64,000 bases of DNA from IMG/VR virus record IMGVR_UViG_3300029951_000013, positions 1 to 64,000 of that record; one strand, given 5' to 3'. The translations under genes and the position numbers were made by a program. The stretch is from a virus. Numbering within the stretch: the stretch's first letter is position 1; every line of letters begins with the position of its first letter. This document shows positions 47,319 through 56,371 of the stretch, in pieces. The notes beneath the pieces are model-generated. The model searched no databases. It was not told where the DNA came from and saw nothing but the letters and a program-made list of their open reading frames with translations.

Positions 47319-50300
47319 GCGTCCGCCTTCACTCGTTTGGCCAGCATCTCCAGGACCCGGCGCATCGCCATCTGGTCCAGGTCGTGCTCGCTGGGTCCAG
47401 CCACGCCCGGCGCCACGGTGGGCTGACCTGCGGCGACCAGCGCCACCTGGGCCCCGGCGGAGACCCGGGCGCGCATACGCGGCACCGGGAACCCCGGCAC
47501 GTTGACGGCCAGCAGGCCGACCAGGCGCAGCTTGCCGCCGATGCGCCGCCAGTCGCCGGACACCTGGCCCGCCGCACGCAGTGCCGCCACCTTCCCCGCG
47601 TCCGCGTCAGCCCGGATCGAGCCGGCGACCCAGATGCCGTGGACGTCGTTGCCCACGACCACGTCGGCCACTGCCCATCCGGTGTGGTCGTAGTGCTCCT
47701 TGGCCGCCTGGGCCCCGACGTTGAGGCTGGCGTGGCCGGTGCCGACGGTGATCTGGCCGACGGAGGCGGTAGTGCCGTCGTCCAGGCCGACCTCCCCGGT
47801 CATGTAGTAGGCGTGGTAGTCCTCGCGCGGCGGCTGGACGCACTGCCCGGTCTGGCCGATGTGGCAGGTCCCCCACTGCGCGGCGTGGCCGTAGATCCGG
47901 CCGGAGTCGGACACGGTGATCGGGGTGGGCACCGACAACCCCGGGTCGGCGAACCACTCGGCGGGCGGAGTGTAGACGCCGAGGGAGGCGGTGACCGCCC
48001 CGGTCTCGTCAGGCTCCTCGACCTGGGCGGCCTCCCACTCGGCCGGGTCCATCGCGCCGCCGGCCACCACAGCGCCGGTGTCGGCGTCGGTGAGCTGGAT
48101 GTACGCGTCCTTGAACGCGGGTATGTCGCACAGGGTCGCCGCGCGGATCTGGCCGCCGTGGAAGATGACCTTCTCCGGCTGGGCGAAGAGCATGGCGAAG
48201 ATGTCCTCTTCGTCGTCGCCCTCGTTGTTCCGCTCGGGCCAGACCATCTCGATATCGGCATCGCCGATCGAGTCGGCGTCGATGCTGACTCCGCGGACGA
48301 AACGGCCCGCGATCTTGTCGCGCGCGGCCACGCCGTTCGGGTCGGAGAGGTCGAGGACGCCGGTGGCCTGGATCTGGTTGCCGACCCGCTGGATCGTGTC
48401 GATCCGGCCGACGTTGACCGCTACCGTCCTCGGCTCCCCGCCGTGGGAGTCCTGGATGTTCCAGCGCAACGGGATCGGCGGGTCCTGCCAGGTCAGCGCG
48501 TCCGGCGCGAACTCGCGGCCGTCGCCGGTGGTCACGCCCTCCACCGCGAGGACACCCGACCACGGCGCGGTCGGACCGCCGGGCGCGATGACCGGAGCAG
48601 GCTGGATCGCCGGGGCTCCGGTGGCTGCTGCGGCCTTGAGGTTGTCCGGCACCGGCTCCTTGATGGCGTTGTAGTGCGCCACCAGGTGGGACTTCGCCGC
48701 CGCGACGGCCGCCGGGCTGTGCCCGGTCAGGCTGCTAAACCGGCCTGCTGCCGCGGCCAGTCCGGCGCGGTTCAGCTCGCCGTCCGGGTCGTGGTGCGGC
48801 AGGAAGCACTCCTCCTCGGGAGTCCCGTTGCCGGGGTCGCAGGCGGCCGACGCCGTCTTGTACTGCACGGGGGTGAAGTTCGAGGGACTGCCGTCCCAGG
48901 GTGCGTCGCTGACGGTGTTGCTGGAGCCGAAGTGCGCAGCGTCGTCCGGGCACTCGGCGCAGGGCGCACCGCCGCTGTCGGACATGCCGCTGGGGGCGGT
49001 GCTCCCGTCCGGCTTGTTCTTGCTCAGCCGCTTGTCCTTGGCGGTCCCCTTGTTCGGCTTGCCGCCGAGCTCTTCCTCAACAACGGTGGTCACGGGCGTA
49101 CCCTCCTCGGCGGATGCCAGCATCCCCTGGTCCCAGACAGCGTAGATCGTGCCCCGGCAGTTACCGCCCCCTAGGCAGTCGGCATAGCCGCCGCCCGGGT
49201 AGGCGTCCTCGGCGTCGTCCAGCGAATTGAACGCCTTTCCGTCGACTGATTGACAGGGCTGACATGTCCGGTCGTCCAGAATCTCGGTGGCGTAGTAAGT
49301 GGCTGGAGGCGCGGCTTCCAGCACGGCGATGCGTCCGGCGTTCTGGGCAGCCGACATGGCCTCGCCCAGCCACTGCTTGTCGAAAGCGTCGGACAGGCCC
49401 TGTAGTGCCAACTCCACCTCGGACGCGAGCCTGATCCCGGAGAGGACGCTGAACAGGCCCATCGCGCGGTGCTTCGCGGCCTGCACCAGCCGGTTGCCCA
49501 TGGTGTCGGCGGCGATGGACGCCACCTGGCGCAGCAGGTCGAGACCGGCCAGCGCAGCGACCCGGCCCGGTTCCAGACTCCAAGGCGGGACGTGGACGCC
49601 CTGCTGCTCGGCCTCCTGCTGCTGCGCCACCCCGGCGGCCTGCGCAGTAGTGCGCATCCGGCCGTACAGGGTGTCGGCGGCCGTGTCCGTGGTGATGGAC
49701 AGCGTGGACAGGGCATCAGTGCCGCCGGCCAGGATCTGGTCCTTGATCTGGGTGCGCCAGTCGGCGGTGACCGCCTGCCAGTCCGTCAGGGCCCCGTTCA
49801 CGGCCTGCTGCCAGCTGCGCTGGTGTGCCGCGAAGTCGACGCGTGCGGCCAGCTCGGTGGCGTTCGGCAGGCGGCGGAACTCGTCCGGGCGCTTCGCCCG
49901 CTTCGGCTTAGCGGCGGCGGTGATCGCGGTGCCGGTCGCGGCCAGGCTCGCGGTCAGCGGGATGTCCGTGTCCTCGTTTCCGAAGCTGACGCGGATCCGG
50001 TCGAACGTCACCGGGCCGAGTTTCGCCTCCAGCGTGGAAGCCAGGCTCAGGTCGTCGGTGTAGGCAGCGCAGATGTGCGCCACCCACGGACTGTGCTGGT
50101 CCGGCAGCGGAACCGGATCGCCGCCGCGCTGCTGGTGGAGCATCAGCGCGTCCTGGACCGCCATGGCCGCCAGCTGGTGGAAGTCGTCCAACGGGCAGTC
50201 CGCAGCGTCGGCGTCCGGGTTGTCGCCGACGTTCCAGACCCAGGACGCGCCCGGGCTGTCGCCGTTCCAGTGTCCGATGCCGAAGACCTTGGTGGTGACT

Positions 50301-50632
50301 TGGTCCTGGTCGCCGGGGTACTGGTGCAGGGCGGCGATGATGTTCTGCTGCACTTCGGGCGGGAACGCCGAGGCGTCACCGCCGAGGAACATCAGCGTGC
50401 AGTGCAGCTCAGCCGCCACCTCGCCGCCCTTGACCGCGAGCCGCTTGGCATCGGCTGGAGTCGGCATCAGTGCGATCATGGCCCCGGAATGGGCGTCCGC
50501 GCCGGCGTCGGACGCCAGCATCCGGCGGCCGTGGGCGGACTGTACGTGGTGGCCGCGCTGATGGAGCTGCTCGACCACCGGCTGGCCGTCCCGGGTGCCG
50601 ATACGCAATCGGGACGGTGTTCCCTCAGACAT
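47315..50632 (-). CDS. 2H phosphoesterase - MuF - capsid maturation protease fusion
   Basis: 1105 residues with three parts. Residues about 50-210 look like a 2H phosphoesterase (LigT type): first HxT motif HCTL at 77-80, second at HIC 186-188 where Thr is replaced by Cys. Residues about 240-520 are the MuF-type minor head domain, with DDRTCQPCQSVDGKAF and GNCRGTI. After a linker, about 680-1080 is an HK97-type prohead protease (GREFAPDAL ... GRFVRGVSIDAD). MuF-protease fusions are known in actinophages. The added 2H domain could process RNA ends or cyclic-nucleotide signals after ejection. Confidence 0.75.
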   Translation of the reverse strand: MSEGTPSRLRIGTRDGQPVVEQLHQRGHHVQSAHGRRMLASDAGADAHSGAMIALMPTPADAKRLAVKGGEVAAELHCTLMFLGGDASAFPPEVQQNIIAALHQYPGDQDQVTTKVFGIGHWNGDSPGASWVWNVGDNPDADAADCPLDDFHQLAAMAVQDALMLHQQRGGDPVPLPDQHSPWVAHICAAYTDDLSLASTLEAKLGPVTFDRIRVSFGNEDTDIPLTASLAATGTAITAAAKPKRAKRPDEFRRLPNATELAARVDFAAHQRSWQQAVNGALTDWQAVTADWRTQIKDQILAGGTDALSTLSITTDTAADTLYGRMRTTAQAAGVAQQQEAEQQGVHVPPWSLEPGRVAALAGLDLLRQVASIAADTMGNRLVQAAKHRAMGLFSVLSGIRLASEVELALQGLSDAFDKQWLGEAMSAAQNAGRIAVLEAAPPATYYATEILDDRTCQPCQSVDGKAFNSLDDAEDAYPGGGYADCLGGGNCRGTIYAVWDQGMLASAEEGTPVTTVVEEELGGKPNKGTAKDKRLSKNKPDGSTAPSGMSDSGGAPCAECPDDAAHFGSSNTVSDAPWDGSPSNFTPVQYKTASAACDPGNGTPEEECFLPHHDPDGELNRAGLAAAAGRFSSLTGHSPAAVAAAKSHLVAHYNAIKEPVPDNLKAAAATGAPAIQPAPVIAPGGPTAPWSGVLAVEGVTTGDGREFAPDALTWQDPPIPLRWNIQDSHGGEPRTVAVNVGRIDTIQRVGNQIQATGVLDLSDPNGVAARDKIAGRFVRGVSIDADSIGDADIEMVWPERNNEGDDEEDIFAMLFAQPEKVIFHGGQIRAATLCDIPAFKDAYIQLTDADTGAVVAGGAMDPAEWEAAQVEEPDETGAVTASLGVYTPPAEWFADPGLSVPTPITVSDSGRIYGHAAQWGTCHIGQTGQCVQPPREDYHAYYMTGEVGLDDGTTASVGQITVGTGHASLNVGAQAAKEHYDHTGWAVADVVVGNDVHGIWVAGSIRADADAGKVAALRAAGQVSGDWRRIGGKLRLVGLLAVNVPGFPVPRMRARVSAGAQVALVAAGQPTVAPGVAGPSEHDLDQMAMRRVLEMLAKRVKADA

Positions 50633-52490
50633 GAGCGCGGCCGTTCACCCGGCTGTGCGGAGTGACCAGGGTGGACTCCATGGCCGTCGTGTCCAGATAC
50701 GGCGACAGGCCGTCCAGGCGCACGCGGCCGAAGGCGTCCAGGTGGCACAGGTAGGTGCCGGGCGTTCCGGGGATCGCCGCCGGGGCGTCCTGCATCACCG
50801 CCTCGGTGAAGGGGCACGAATAGGAGTGGTCCCGGCAGACATCGGGGTGCCGCAGGTCCCAGCGTCCGTCCAGCCGGAACAGCACCGCGTGCTGGACCTT
50901 CCCCTGCCGCACCCGCCGCGCCAACTCCGGGTTGACCGCCGCCGCTTGGGTCGGCGGCCCTGCGGCGGGAGCCGGGGCAGCGGGCACCGTCGGTCCGGCG
51001 GGCGGCGTGTGCTCGTCCGGCTCGCCGGTCTGGCCGGGGGCCGGGATGACGCCCTGGATCTCCTGCGCCGCGCCCGGGCCGGAGGTGGCCGGGGTGACCA
51101 GCTCGGTGCCGGTCAGGACGTCCAGCGCACCGGGGGCCGCGCCGTGCGCGAGCCGGATCAGGGATTTGAGGCCCTGGTCCCGCAGATCCTGCGGAGTCGG
51201 TGCGTCGTCCTCGCTCATACCGATCTCGCGCCGGTACGCCTGCCCGCTCAATTCCAGCCGGTCGTAGGCGTTCTGAGCGTTGATGCTCTTGTCCGGACGG
51301 AGTGTCAGCTCGGACAGGTCGTACCAGACGACGATGCTGGGGTCGGTCACGCCAGCGGCTGCCAGCAGGGGCTGGAGGTAGCCTGTGGTCAGTGCGGCGC
51401 AGATGATCTCAGCCAGCGGAGCTATGTGGACCTTGAGTCCGGACTCCTCGACGGCCCACGCCGACCAGTGGTTACTGTCGCCCAGGCCGAGCATGACGTC
51501 CGAGGGGATGTCGAGCTGGGTGGCCACGCGGCGTATCGCCTGATCCCGCTTGTTGATCACCTGGTCGTCTATCTTGAGGGTGAAATCCAAGTGCTGGACG
51601 TCCTTGACCCACTCCGCCGGTACCCGCAGCGGGATCGGGATCACAGCGGATGCGGTTCCCGGCGTCTTGATCGCCTCGGCGGCGACCGTGATCCACTCCT
51701 CCATGAAGGGGTCTTCGGCGTCGGCGAACTCCTCGCGCGCCGGGAAGGACACCTCCTCCGGCAGGATCAGTACTCCCGCTGAGGCGAGGCGGCTCAGGTA
51801 CTGTGCCGTGATGTGCCGGTTGACCAGCTCCAGCTCCCGCATGGCGGTCAGCGCGGACCGGGCTGGGCTGGTGGCTAGGTGGTAGAAGCGGTCGTGTGGA
51901 CGCCACACCCGGATCGGGACCATGGAGTCCTCGGCCAGGGGCCGCCAGACCGTCCCCAGGTTCGGGTTGTTCTCGTCGGTGACCTCGTAGCCAGTCCGCC
52001 CGGTCACCGCGCCCACCGCGCGGACCTCGTCCACCGCGCGCACCTGCCAACGGTAGAGGCCGTTGACCTTCTCGCCGATCAGGTACCCCTCGCCGGGGAC
52101 CGAGAGCTGGACCGTGAGCCGCTTCATGATCTCGGACCGGCCGCCGATGCCGTTGCCGAGCTGCTGGATCAGGTCGGCGGCCGGTCCGGTGTCCAGGACG
52201 GTGGGCTCGTCGTTGCCGGGCTCCATCTGGCCCGCCCGGAGCCGTACCCGGGACAGCATGTTGGCCAGCCAGCTCACCCCGTAGTTGAACTCCCCCAGGG
52301 TGTCGAAGTACCCCCACACCTCGTTCTGCCAGCGGTCGGTGTGGCGCATGAACTGGGCGGAAGGCCCGGCGGCCGGGACGGCGGCGGCGGTGACCGCGGA
52401 CGGTTCGGCTGCGGCGGTCAGAGACGCGGGCTCAAGCCCGGCCTCGTCGGGCAGCATCCGCCGGTACCCGACGTTGTGGTACCAGGCCAT
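50625..52490 (-). CDS. portal protein
   Basis: 621 residues from ATG 52490 (GGGAGG 8 bases upstream). Gene order (portal, MuF/protease, capsid) and sequences such as GEGYLIGE, RVWRPHDRFYHLATSPARSAL and LDIPSDVMLGLGDSNHWSAWAVEE are typical of actinophage portals. The C-terminus has a Pro/Ala linker and a CRDHSYSC segment. The dodecameric portal seats the terminase and the connector. Confidence 0.85.
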   Translation of the reverse strand: MAWYHNVGYRRMLPDEAGLEPASLTAAAEPSAVTAAAVPAAGPSAQFMRHTDRWQNEVWGYFDTLGEFNYGVSWLANMLSRVRLRAGQMEPGNDEPTVLDTGPAADLIQQLGNGIGGRSEIMKRLTVQLSVPGEGYLIGEKVNGLYRWQVRAVDEVRAVGAVTGRTGYEVTDENNPNLGTVWRPLAEDSMVPIRVWRPHDRFYHLATSPARSALTAMRELELVNRHITAQYLSRLASAGVLILPEEVSFPAREEFADAEDPFMEEWITVAAEAIKTPGTASAVIPIPLRVPAEWVKDVQHLDFTLKIDDQVINKRDQAIRRVATQLDIPSDVMLGLGDSNHWSAWAVEESGLKVHIAPLAEIICAALTTGYLQPLLAAAGVTDPSIVVWYDLSELTLRPDKSINAQNAYDRLELSGQAYRREIGMSEDDAPTPQDLRDQGLKSLIRLAHGAAPGALDVLTGTELVTPATSGPGAAQEIQGVIPAPGQTGEPDEHTPPAGPTVPAAPAPAAGPPTQAAAVNPELARRVRQGKVQHAVLFRLDGRWDLRHPDVCRDHSYSCPFTEAVMQDAPAAIPGTPGTYLCHLDAFGRVRLDGLSPYLDTTAMESTLVTPHSRVNGRAHV

Positions 52491-52704
52491 AGCACTGTCC
52501 TCCCGCCGGTCCGGTTGGGCCCAAGGTACCGCCGGTTCCGGGGGCGATCGTCCCGGGCGCGATAGCGGCACCGCAGTCCCGGTCCGGCGCTGCGCTTGCC
52601 CGGGTACTGGGCGATCCACCAGACTCAGGGCAGTGCCCTTCCTGCACTGGCTCGGAATCGGGATGACAGGGCGGGACCACCGTGTTGGCGCACGGCCCGC
52701 CGGG

Positions 52705-52738
52705 AGCCGGCACCCCTGCAAGGGTGCCGGCTCTTTCC
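52705..52738 (+). terminator. intrinsic terminator upstream of integrase
   Basis: AGCCGGCACCC pairs perfectly with GGGTGCCGGCT (loop CTGCAA), followed by CTTTCC. Reading rightward it would insulate the integrase gene. It lies in the 338-base gene-free stretch 52491-52828 between divergent genes, which otherwise holds the palindrome below. Confidence 0.6.
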
Positions 52739-52747
52739 GTAGGCGTC

Positions 52748-52775
52748 GCTCTCGATAATCTGCCTTATCGAGAGC
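52748..52775. promoter_or_regulatory. 11-bp palindrome before the integrase
   Basis: GCTCTCGATAA (52748-52758) and TTATCGAGAGC (52765-52775) with a 6-base centre. A perfect dyad of this size next to a tyrosine integrase could be the attP core region, integrase arm sites or an operator. Confidence 0.5.
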
Positions 52776-52828
52776 CAGAATCAGCGTGTTTCTGCGATTC
52801 GATCAATCAGACCTGAGACAATCAGGTC

Positions 52829-53833
52829 ATGACACCAGGCGAACTGACCCTCTTCGGATCATCAGATCACGCGCAGGCCCTGGCAGACCGGGCTCTGTCC
52901 GACCGGACGCGCGACCGCCTGGAGCGGTCGGTGCCGGAGAACACCCGGCGAGCCTACGCCCGGCAGTGGACCCAGTTCGCGAACTGGTGCGCGGCGCAGG
53001 GCCGTACCGACCTCCCGGCCACCGGGCACACCCTGGCCGAGTACACCGGCCACCTCGCCGACCTCGACCGGGCGCCCGCGACGATCGAGCAGGCGATCGC
53101 CGCCGTCCGCACCGCGCACCGCACCGCCGGGTACCGCCAGCAGCCGGACACCTGTGACGCCCTGGCCGTCCTCAAGGTCCACAAACAGGACCGGGCGGAA
53201 GCCGGCAAGCGGAAGCGGAAGGCGCCCCCGGTCACCCTGGAGCCGCTGCGCGCCATGGTCGAAACTACCGACCCGGGCACCCTCGCCGGGAAGCGGGACC
53301 GCGCGCTGCTCGTCCTCGGCTTCGCCATGATGGCCCGCCGCTCCGAGCTGGCCGTTCTGCGCATCGCCGACATCAGGTTCACCGATGACGGGCTCACCGT
53401 CACCGTGCGGGCCAGCAAGACCGACCAGGACGCCGAAGGCGTCGAGGTCAACATCCCGGCCGGCGTTCACCCCGACACCGACCCCGTCCGGGTGGTCCGG
53501 GCGTGGCTGGCCGCCCTGGCCGGACTCGGGGTGACCGGGGGATCGCTGCTGCGCAGCGTCGACCGCTGGGGACGGCTCGGTGCGAGCATGACCGGCGAGG
53601 CCGTCAACGAGGCAGTACAGCGGCGGGCCGCTACGGCGGGTCTGGAGGACGCCGGGGCCTACAGCGCCCACGGCCTGCGGGCGGGCGGGCCCACCGAGGC
53701 CGCCCGGGCCGGGCACCCGGTCAGCTTTATCGCCGAGCACGGCCGCTGGTCCAAATCGTCGCCGGTGGTGTACGAGTACGTCCGCGCGGTAGACAAGTGG
53801 CGGGACAACCCGATGCGCGGGATCGGTCTCTGA
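52829..53833 (+). CDS. int: tyrosine recombinase (integrase)
   Basis: 334 residues. The N-terminal SAM-like DNA-binding domain (about 30-115) has NTRRAYARQWTQFANWC. Catalytic residues in order: Arg in ARRSELAVLRI (about 170), Lys in SKTDQ (about 195), HGLR (about 281-284), GRW (about 306) and the nucleophile in VVYEYVR (about 314). This is the complete R-K-H-R-W-Y set, so the element should integrate site-specifically. It is set between late genes instead of beside the early genes. Confidence 0.85.
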   Translation: MTPGELTLFGSSDHAQALADRALSDRTRDRLERSVPENTRRAYARQWTQFANWCAAQGRTDLPATGHTLAEYTGHLADLDRAPATIEQAIAAVRTAHRTAGYRQQPDTCDALAVLKVHKQDRAEAGKRKRKAPPVTLEPLRAMVETTDPGTLAGKRDRALLVLGFAMMARRSELAVLRIADIRFTDDGLTVTVRASKTDQDAEGVEVNIPAGVHPDTDPVRVVRAWLAALAGLGVTGGSLLRSVDRWGRLGASMTGEAVNEAVQRRAATAGLEDAGAYSAHGLRAGGPTEAARAGHPVSFIAEHGRWSKSSPVVYEYVRAVDKWRDNPMRGIGL

Positions 53834-53896
53834 CTGTCAGCTCCTCCTGACATCCTGAACCCGTTCTTCGAACCGCATGAAGTGGAGACAGACCTG

Positions 53897-54439
53897 ATGG
53901 ACGACGAACCGCGCGGTGCCCGTACCCACGCCATCCCATTGCCGCAGGCCCGGCAGGTCAAACGGGCGATCAACTCCCTGGACCTCGGCCTGGAGGTGCG
54001 CAGGCCGCCCGGCACGGTCCACCCGATGGGTGATCGCGGCGAAGCGGCGCAGTACCTCGGGATGCTGAAAGCCGTCGTGGCCCAGATGGAGTACGGCCTG
54101 CGGGGCGGCCCGCTCCAGAACGACGTGCAGAAGGGCTGGTTCCAGGGTTTCGACCGGGAGACGCCGCCCATCCTGGCGAACATCGCCTCGCAGGTACGGG
54201 AGTTGTCCGCGTTCGCCCGACAGGGCATCCTCCAGGTCCCGCACGCCTCGCAGCAGATGGGCGTCGCCGCTGCGGCTCTTCTGGCTGCGGCTCACGCGTT
54301 CGCCGCTGCCGCCGAGATCGCGGTGGGCCTCGACTCACCGAACTTCGATGAGAACAAGGTGGTCAGGCAATCCGAGCAGATGTACGAGGCGTTCAGTGTG
54401 CTCGCCGAGTACGTGGCCCAGAAGATGGACGGCCTCTGA
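53897..54439 (+). CDS. hypothetical protein downstream of integrase
   Basis: 180 residues from ATG 53897 (an in-frame GTG at 53882 also exists). Helical, Ala-rich in the C-terminal half; not recognised. It shares the rightward strand with the integrase and is probably part of the lysogeny cassette. It ends convergently 6 bases from the next minus-strand gene. Confidence 0.55.
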   Translation: MDDEPRGARTHAIPLPQARQVKRAINSLDLGLEVRRPPGTVHPMGDRGEAAQYLGMLKAVVAQMEYGLRGGPLQNDVQKGWFQGFDRETPPILANIASQVRELSAFARQGILQVPHASQQMGVAAAALLAAAHAFAAAAEIAVGLDSPNFDENKVVRQSEQMYEAFSVLAEYVAQKMDGL

Positions 54440-54445
54440 CCGGGG

Positions 54446-54733
54446 CTATTCCCGGGTGCCGACAGACTGCAACGCCGCGCGGTGCGCGTCCTGGACGTCC
54501 CGCGCGGTGAGCCTGTCGTCCGGGTGGTGCTTGCGGCAGACCGTATGGCCGCCGGCTGTGGTGTGGCGGCCGAGCCGCCAGCAGCCGTGGACCTCGCAGT
54601 TGTGCTTGCGCAGGACCATCAGCAGACCGCCGATGATGGTGATCTCGCCGAGGTCCGAGCCGATACCGGACCAGAACGAGTAGGCGTGCCCGGCGGCATT
54701 GGTGATGCCGAACCAGATCAGGAGTCCGTGCAC
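54446..54733 (-). CDS. small membrane protein with C-terminal Cys/His cluster
   Basis: 95 residues. A hydrophobic N-terminal half (WFGITNAAGHAYSFW ... ITIIGGLLMVL) is followed by CEVHGCWRLGRH and VCRKHHP, a compact zinc motif. This domain pairing is common in actinophage late regions. Function unknown. Confidence 0.55.
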   Translation of the reverse strand: MHGLLIWFGITNAAGHAYSFWSGIGSDLGEITIIGGLLMVLRKHNCEVHGCWRLGRHTTAGGHTVCRKHHPDDRLTARDVQDAHRAALQSVGTRE

Positions 54734-54734
54734 G

Positions 54735-54992
54735 TCAGCCTCCCGGGAGGATCAGGCCGTTCATCTTGGCCACCTCGGCGCGGATCTGGTCGGCCCAGCG
54801 CAGGGCGTCGTCCTTGGCCAGCAGCACCGAGACGGTGGTGTTGGGGACGCGCACCGCCAGGGCCAGCCGCTGGCCGCCGAGGGTCGGCACCACCTCGGTC
54901 ACCAAGAAGGCGGGCACCTCGCCGACGAAGGGGTGGTCCAGGTCGCGCCAGGATCCCGGCTGGGCCCCGGTCACGAGCGGAGGAGTTGTCAT
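54735..54992 (-). CDS. hypothetical protein
   Basis: 85 residues from ATG 54992 (ATGA overlap). A compact alpha/beta protein, LAVRVPNTTVSVLLAKDDALRWADQIRAEV; unrecognised. Confidence 0.55.
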   Translation of the reverse strand: MTTPPLVTGAQPGSWRDLDHPFVGEVPAFLVTEVVPTLGGQRLALAVRVPNTTVSVLLAKDDALRWADQIRAEVAKMNGLILPGG

Positions 54993-55393
54993 CGGCCACC
55001 GTCCACGTAGAGACCGACCGGGTATCGGACATGCGTCGAGTCGTACCGCTTGTTGGCGTCGGACATCCGCTGGATCTGGAAGTCGACCGGCAGTCCGGTT
55101 CGCTGCCTGCCCAGTTCGGACAGGGCCGCGCACATCAGCGACCACATCGGATTCGTTCGAGACGGCTTGACCAGCTTCGGGAACAGCGCGTCGAACTGGG
55201 CGTCCGGCAGAATCAGCCGAAGGTCGACGTCTCGCCACGTCGTGCTAGTGGCTGACGAGCCAACGAGCATCGGGAACGAGTCGAAGGCGTCGTTGACCTC
55301 GCGACCGAACGCGTCCAGATGAAGTGACGCGGGCATTCCGACGCCGATGGGGCCGACACCTCGGCTCGGGCTGCGGCGTTCGGTACCTGTCAC
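54989..55393 (-). CDS. nucleotidyltransferase-like protein
   Basis: 134 residues from GTG inside the methyltransferase stop (or ATG 55336). PMLVGSSATSTTWRDVDLRLIL is the nucleotidyltransferase motif hGS-x8-DxD with both acidic residues. The rest is helical and no partner HEPN domain is seen. Phage minimal NTases may modify tRNA, proteins or a small molecule. Its strict coupling to a methyltransferase hints at a shared substrate. Confidence 0.6.
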   Translation of the reverse strand: MTGTERRSPSRGVGPIGVGMPASLHLDAFGREVNDAFDSFPMLVGSSATSTTWRDVDLRLILPDAQFDALFPKLVKPSRTNPMWSLMCAALSELGRQRTGLPVDFQIQRMSDANKRYDSTHVRYPVGLYVDGGR

Positions 55394-56013
55394 TTCGCCA
55401 GCACCGCCTGGAAGAGGCCGACCTGCTCGTGCCGTTCGATCTGCCAGCCCGCCCGGCGCAGCAGCGCAGCGTAGCCGTCCATGTCCCAGGCCCAGGCGTG
55501 CTCGGGGCAGTGGTTGCCGGGCCCCTCGTTCCACGGGCTGGAGCACACCAAGCGCTTCGACCCGGCACGCACCCAGCGCAGGACGTCCTCCGGGTCGGCA
55601 ACGTGCTCCAGCACCTCGGTCATGACCGAGACCTCCCCTAGAGCCGCCTCGGACCGGCCTGCACCGAAGACGTCCAGGAGTTCGGCGTCCACCCCGCGCT
55701 CCCGCCAGCCGGCTTCGTTGGACGGCTGGAAGTCGTAGCCCCAGTGCAGTTGATCCGGCATCCCTTTGAGCAGGGAGAGAAGTCCGCCGTCTCCGCATCC
55801 CAGATCGGAGACGGTGACCCAGCCGTCCTGGCCCTCAGGGCGCGAGATGTCAGCGTGCAACTCGTAGACCGCCTGCCGGACGAACCCGGCGGCCGTCTCC
55901 AGCCGTGGCCGGTGGTGGTCCTGCTCCAGGTGCGGGGCCCGCTCGCGGTCGGCGTGGAACTGGGCGGTGGAGACGTGCGGCACCTCTTCGGTGAACAGCC
56001 GGTGCTCGGTCAC
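55390..56013 (-). CDS. class I SAM-dependent methyltransferase
   Basis: 207 residues from GTG inside the previous stop. Motif I VSDLGCGDGGLLSLL (about 70-84), an acidic residue ending strand 2 in YDFQPS, and MTEVLEHVADPEDVLRWV (about 132-150) match UbiE/Methyltransf_11-type enzymes. Substrate unknown; a sugar, small molecule or protein is likelier than DNA because no target-recognition motif is visible. Confidence 0.75.
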   Translation of the reverse strand: MTEHRLFTEEVPHVSTAQFHADRERAPHLEQDHHRPRLETAAGFVRQAVYELHADISRPEGQDGWVTVSDLGCGDGGLLSLLKGMPDQLHWGYDFQPSNEAGWRERGVDAELLDVFGAGRSEAALGEVSVMTEVLEHVADPEDVLRWVRAGSKRLVCSSPWNEGPGNHCPEHAWAWDMDGYAALLRRAGWQIERHEQVGLFQAVLAK

Positions 56014-56189
56014 GCGACCCACTTCCCGATGATGGCGAGGATCTCGGCAGGGTCCACCAGATCAGCAGTCGTCCAGTTCCCGTCATCATCCGGCACCTGG
56101 TGCTCCCGGCACAGTCCGATCACCTGATTCAATGCCCCGGCCAGACCAGACTGTCCTGCTACCGCCGTGGGCCCTGCTCGCTCCGTCAT
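56010..56189 (-). CDS. small hypothetical protein
   Basis: 59 residues from ATG 56189 overlapping the previous stop (ATGA). Helical, with one Cys. Unrecognised; probably a coupled accessory protein. Confidence 0.45.
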   Translation of the reverse strand: MTERAGPTAVAGQSGLAGALNQVIGLCREHQVPDDDGNWTTADLVDPAEILAIIGKWVA

Positions 56190-56371
56190 GGCGCGGCGTC
56201 CTTCGTCTTGTCGGGCCTGCCACCAGGACAAGTCGTACCGCCTTCGGCGGTCTGGCGGTTGTGCGCCGTGATCCGGGCCTCGCGCGGCCCGAGGGTCCGC
56301 ACATCACCGCAGACTGGGCAGTAGAACCGGCGCAGGATCCCGCGCGGTCGGCGCGCGTAGGTCTGGGTCAC
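56186..56371 (-). CDS. small basic zinc-finger-like protein
   Basis: 61 residues from GTG (GTGA overlap). RRFYCPVCGDVRTLG with a later TTCPGG gives a probable zinc ribbon. Unrecognised. Confidence 0.5.
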   Translation of the reverse strand: MTQTYARRPRGILRRFYCPVCGDVRTLGPREARITAHNRQTAEGGTTCPGGRPDKTKDAAP

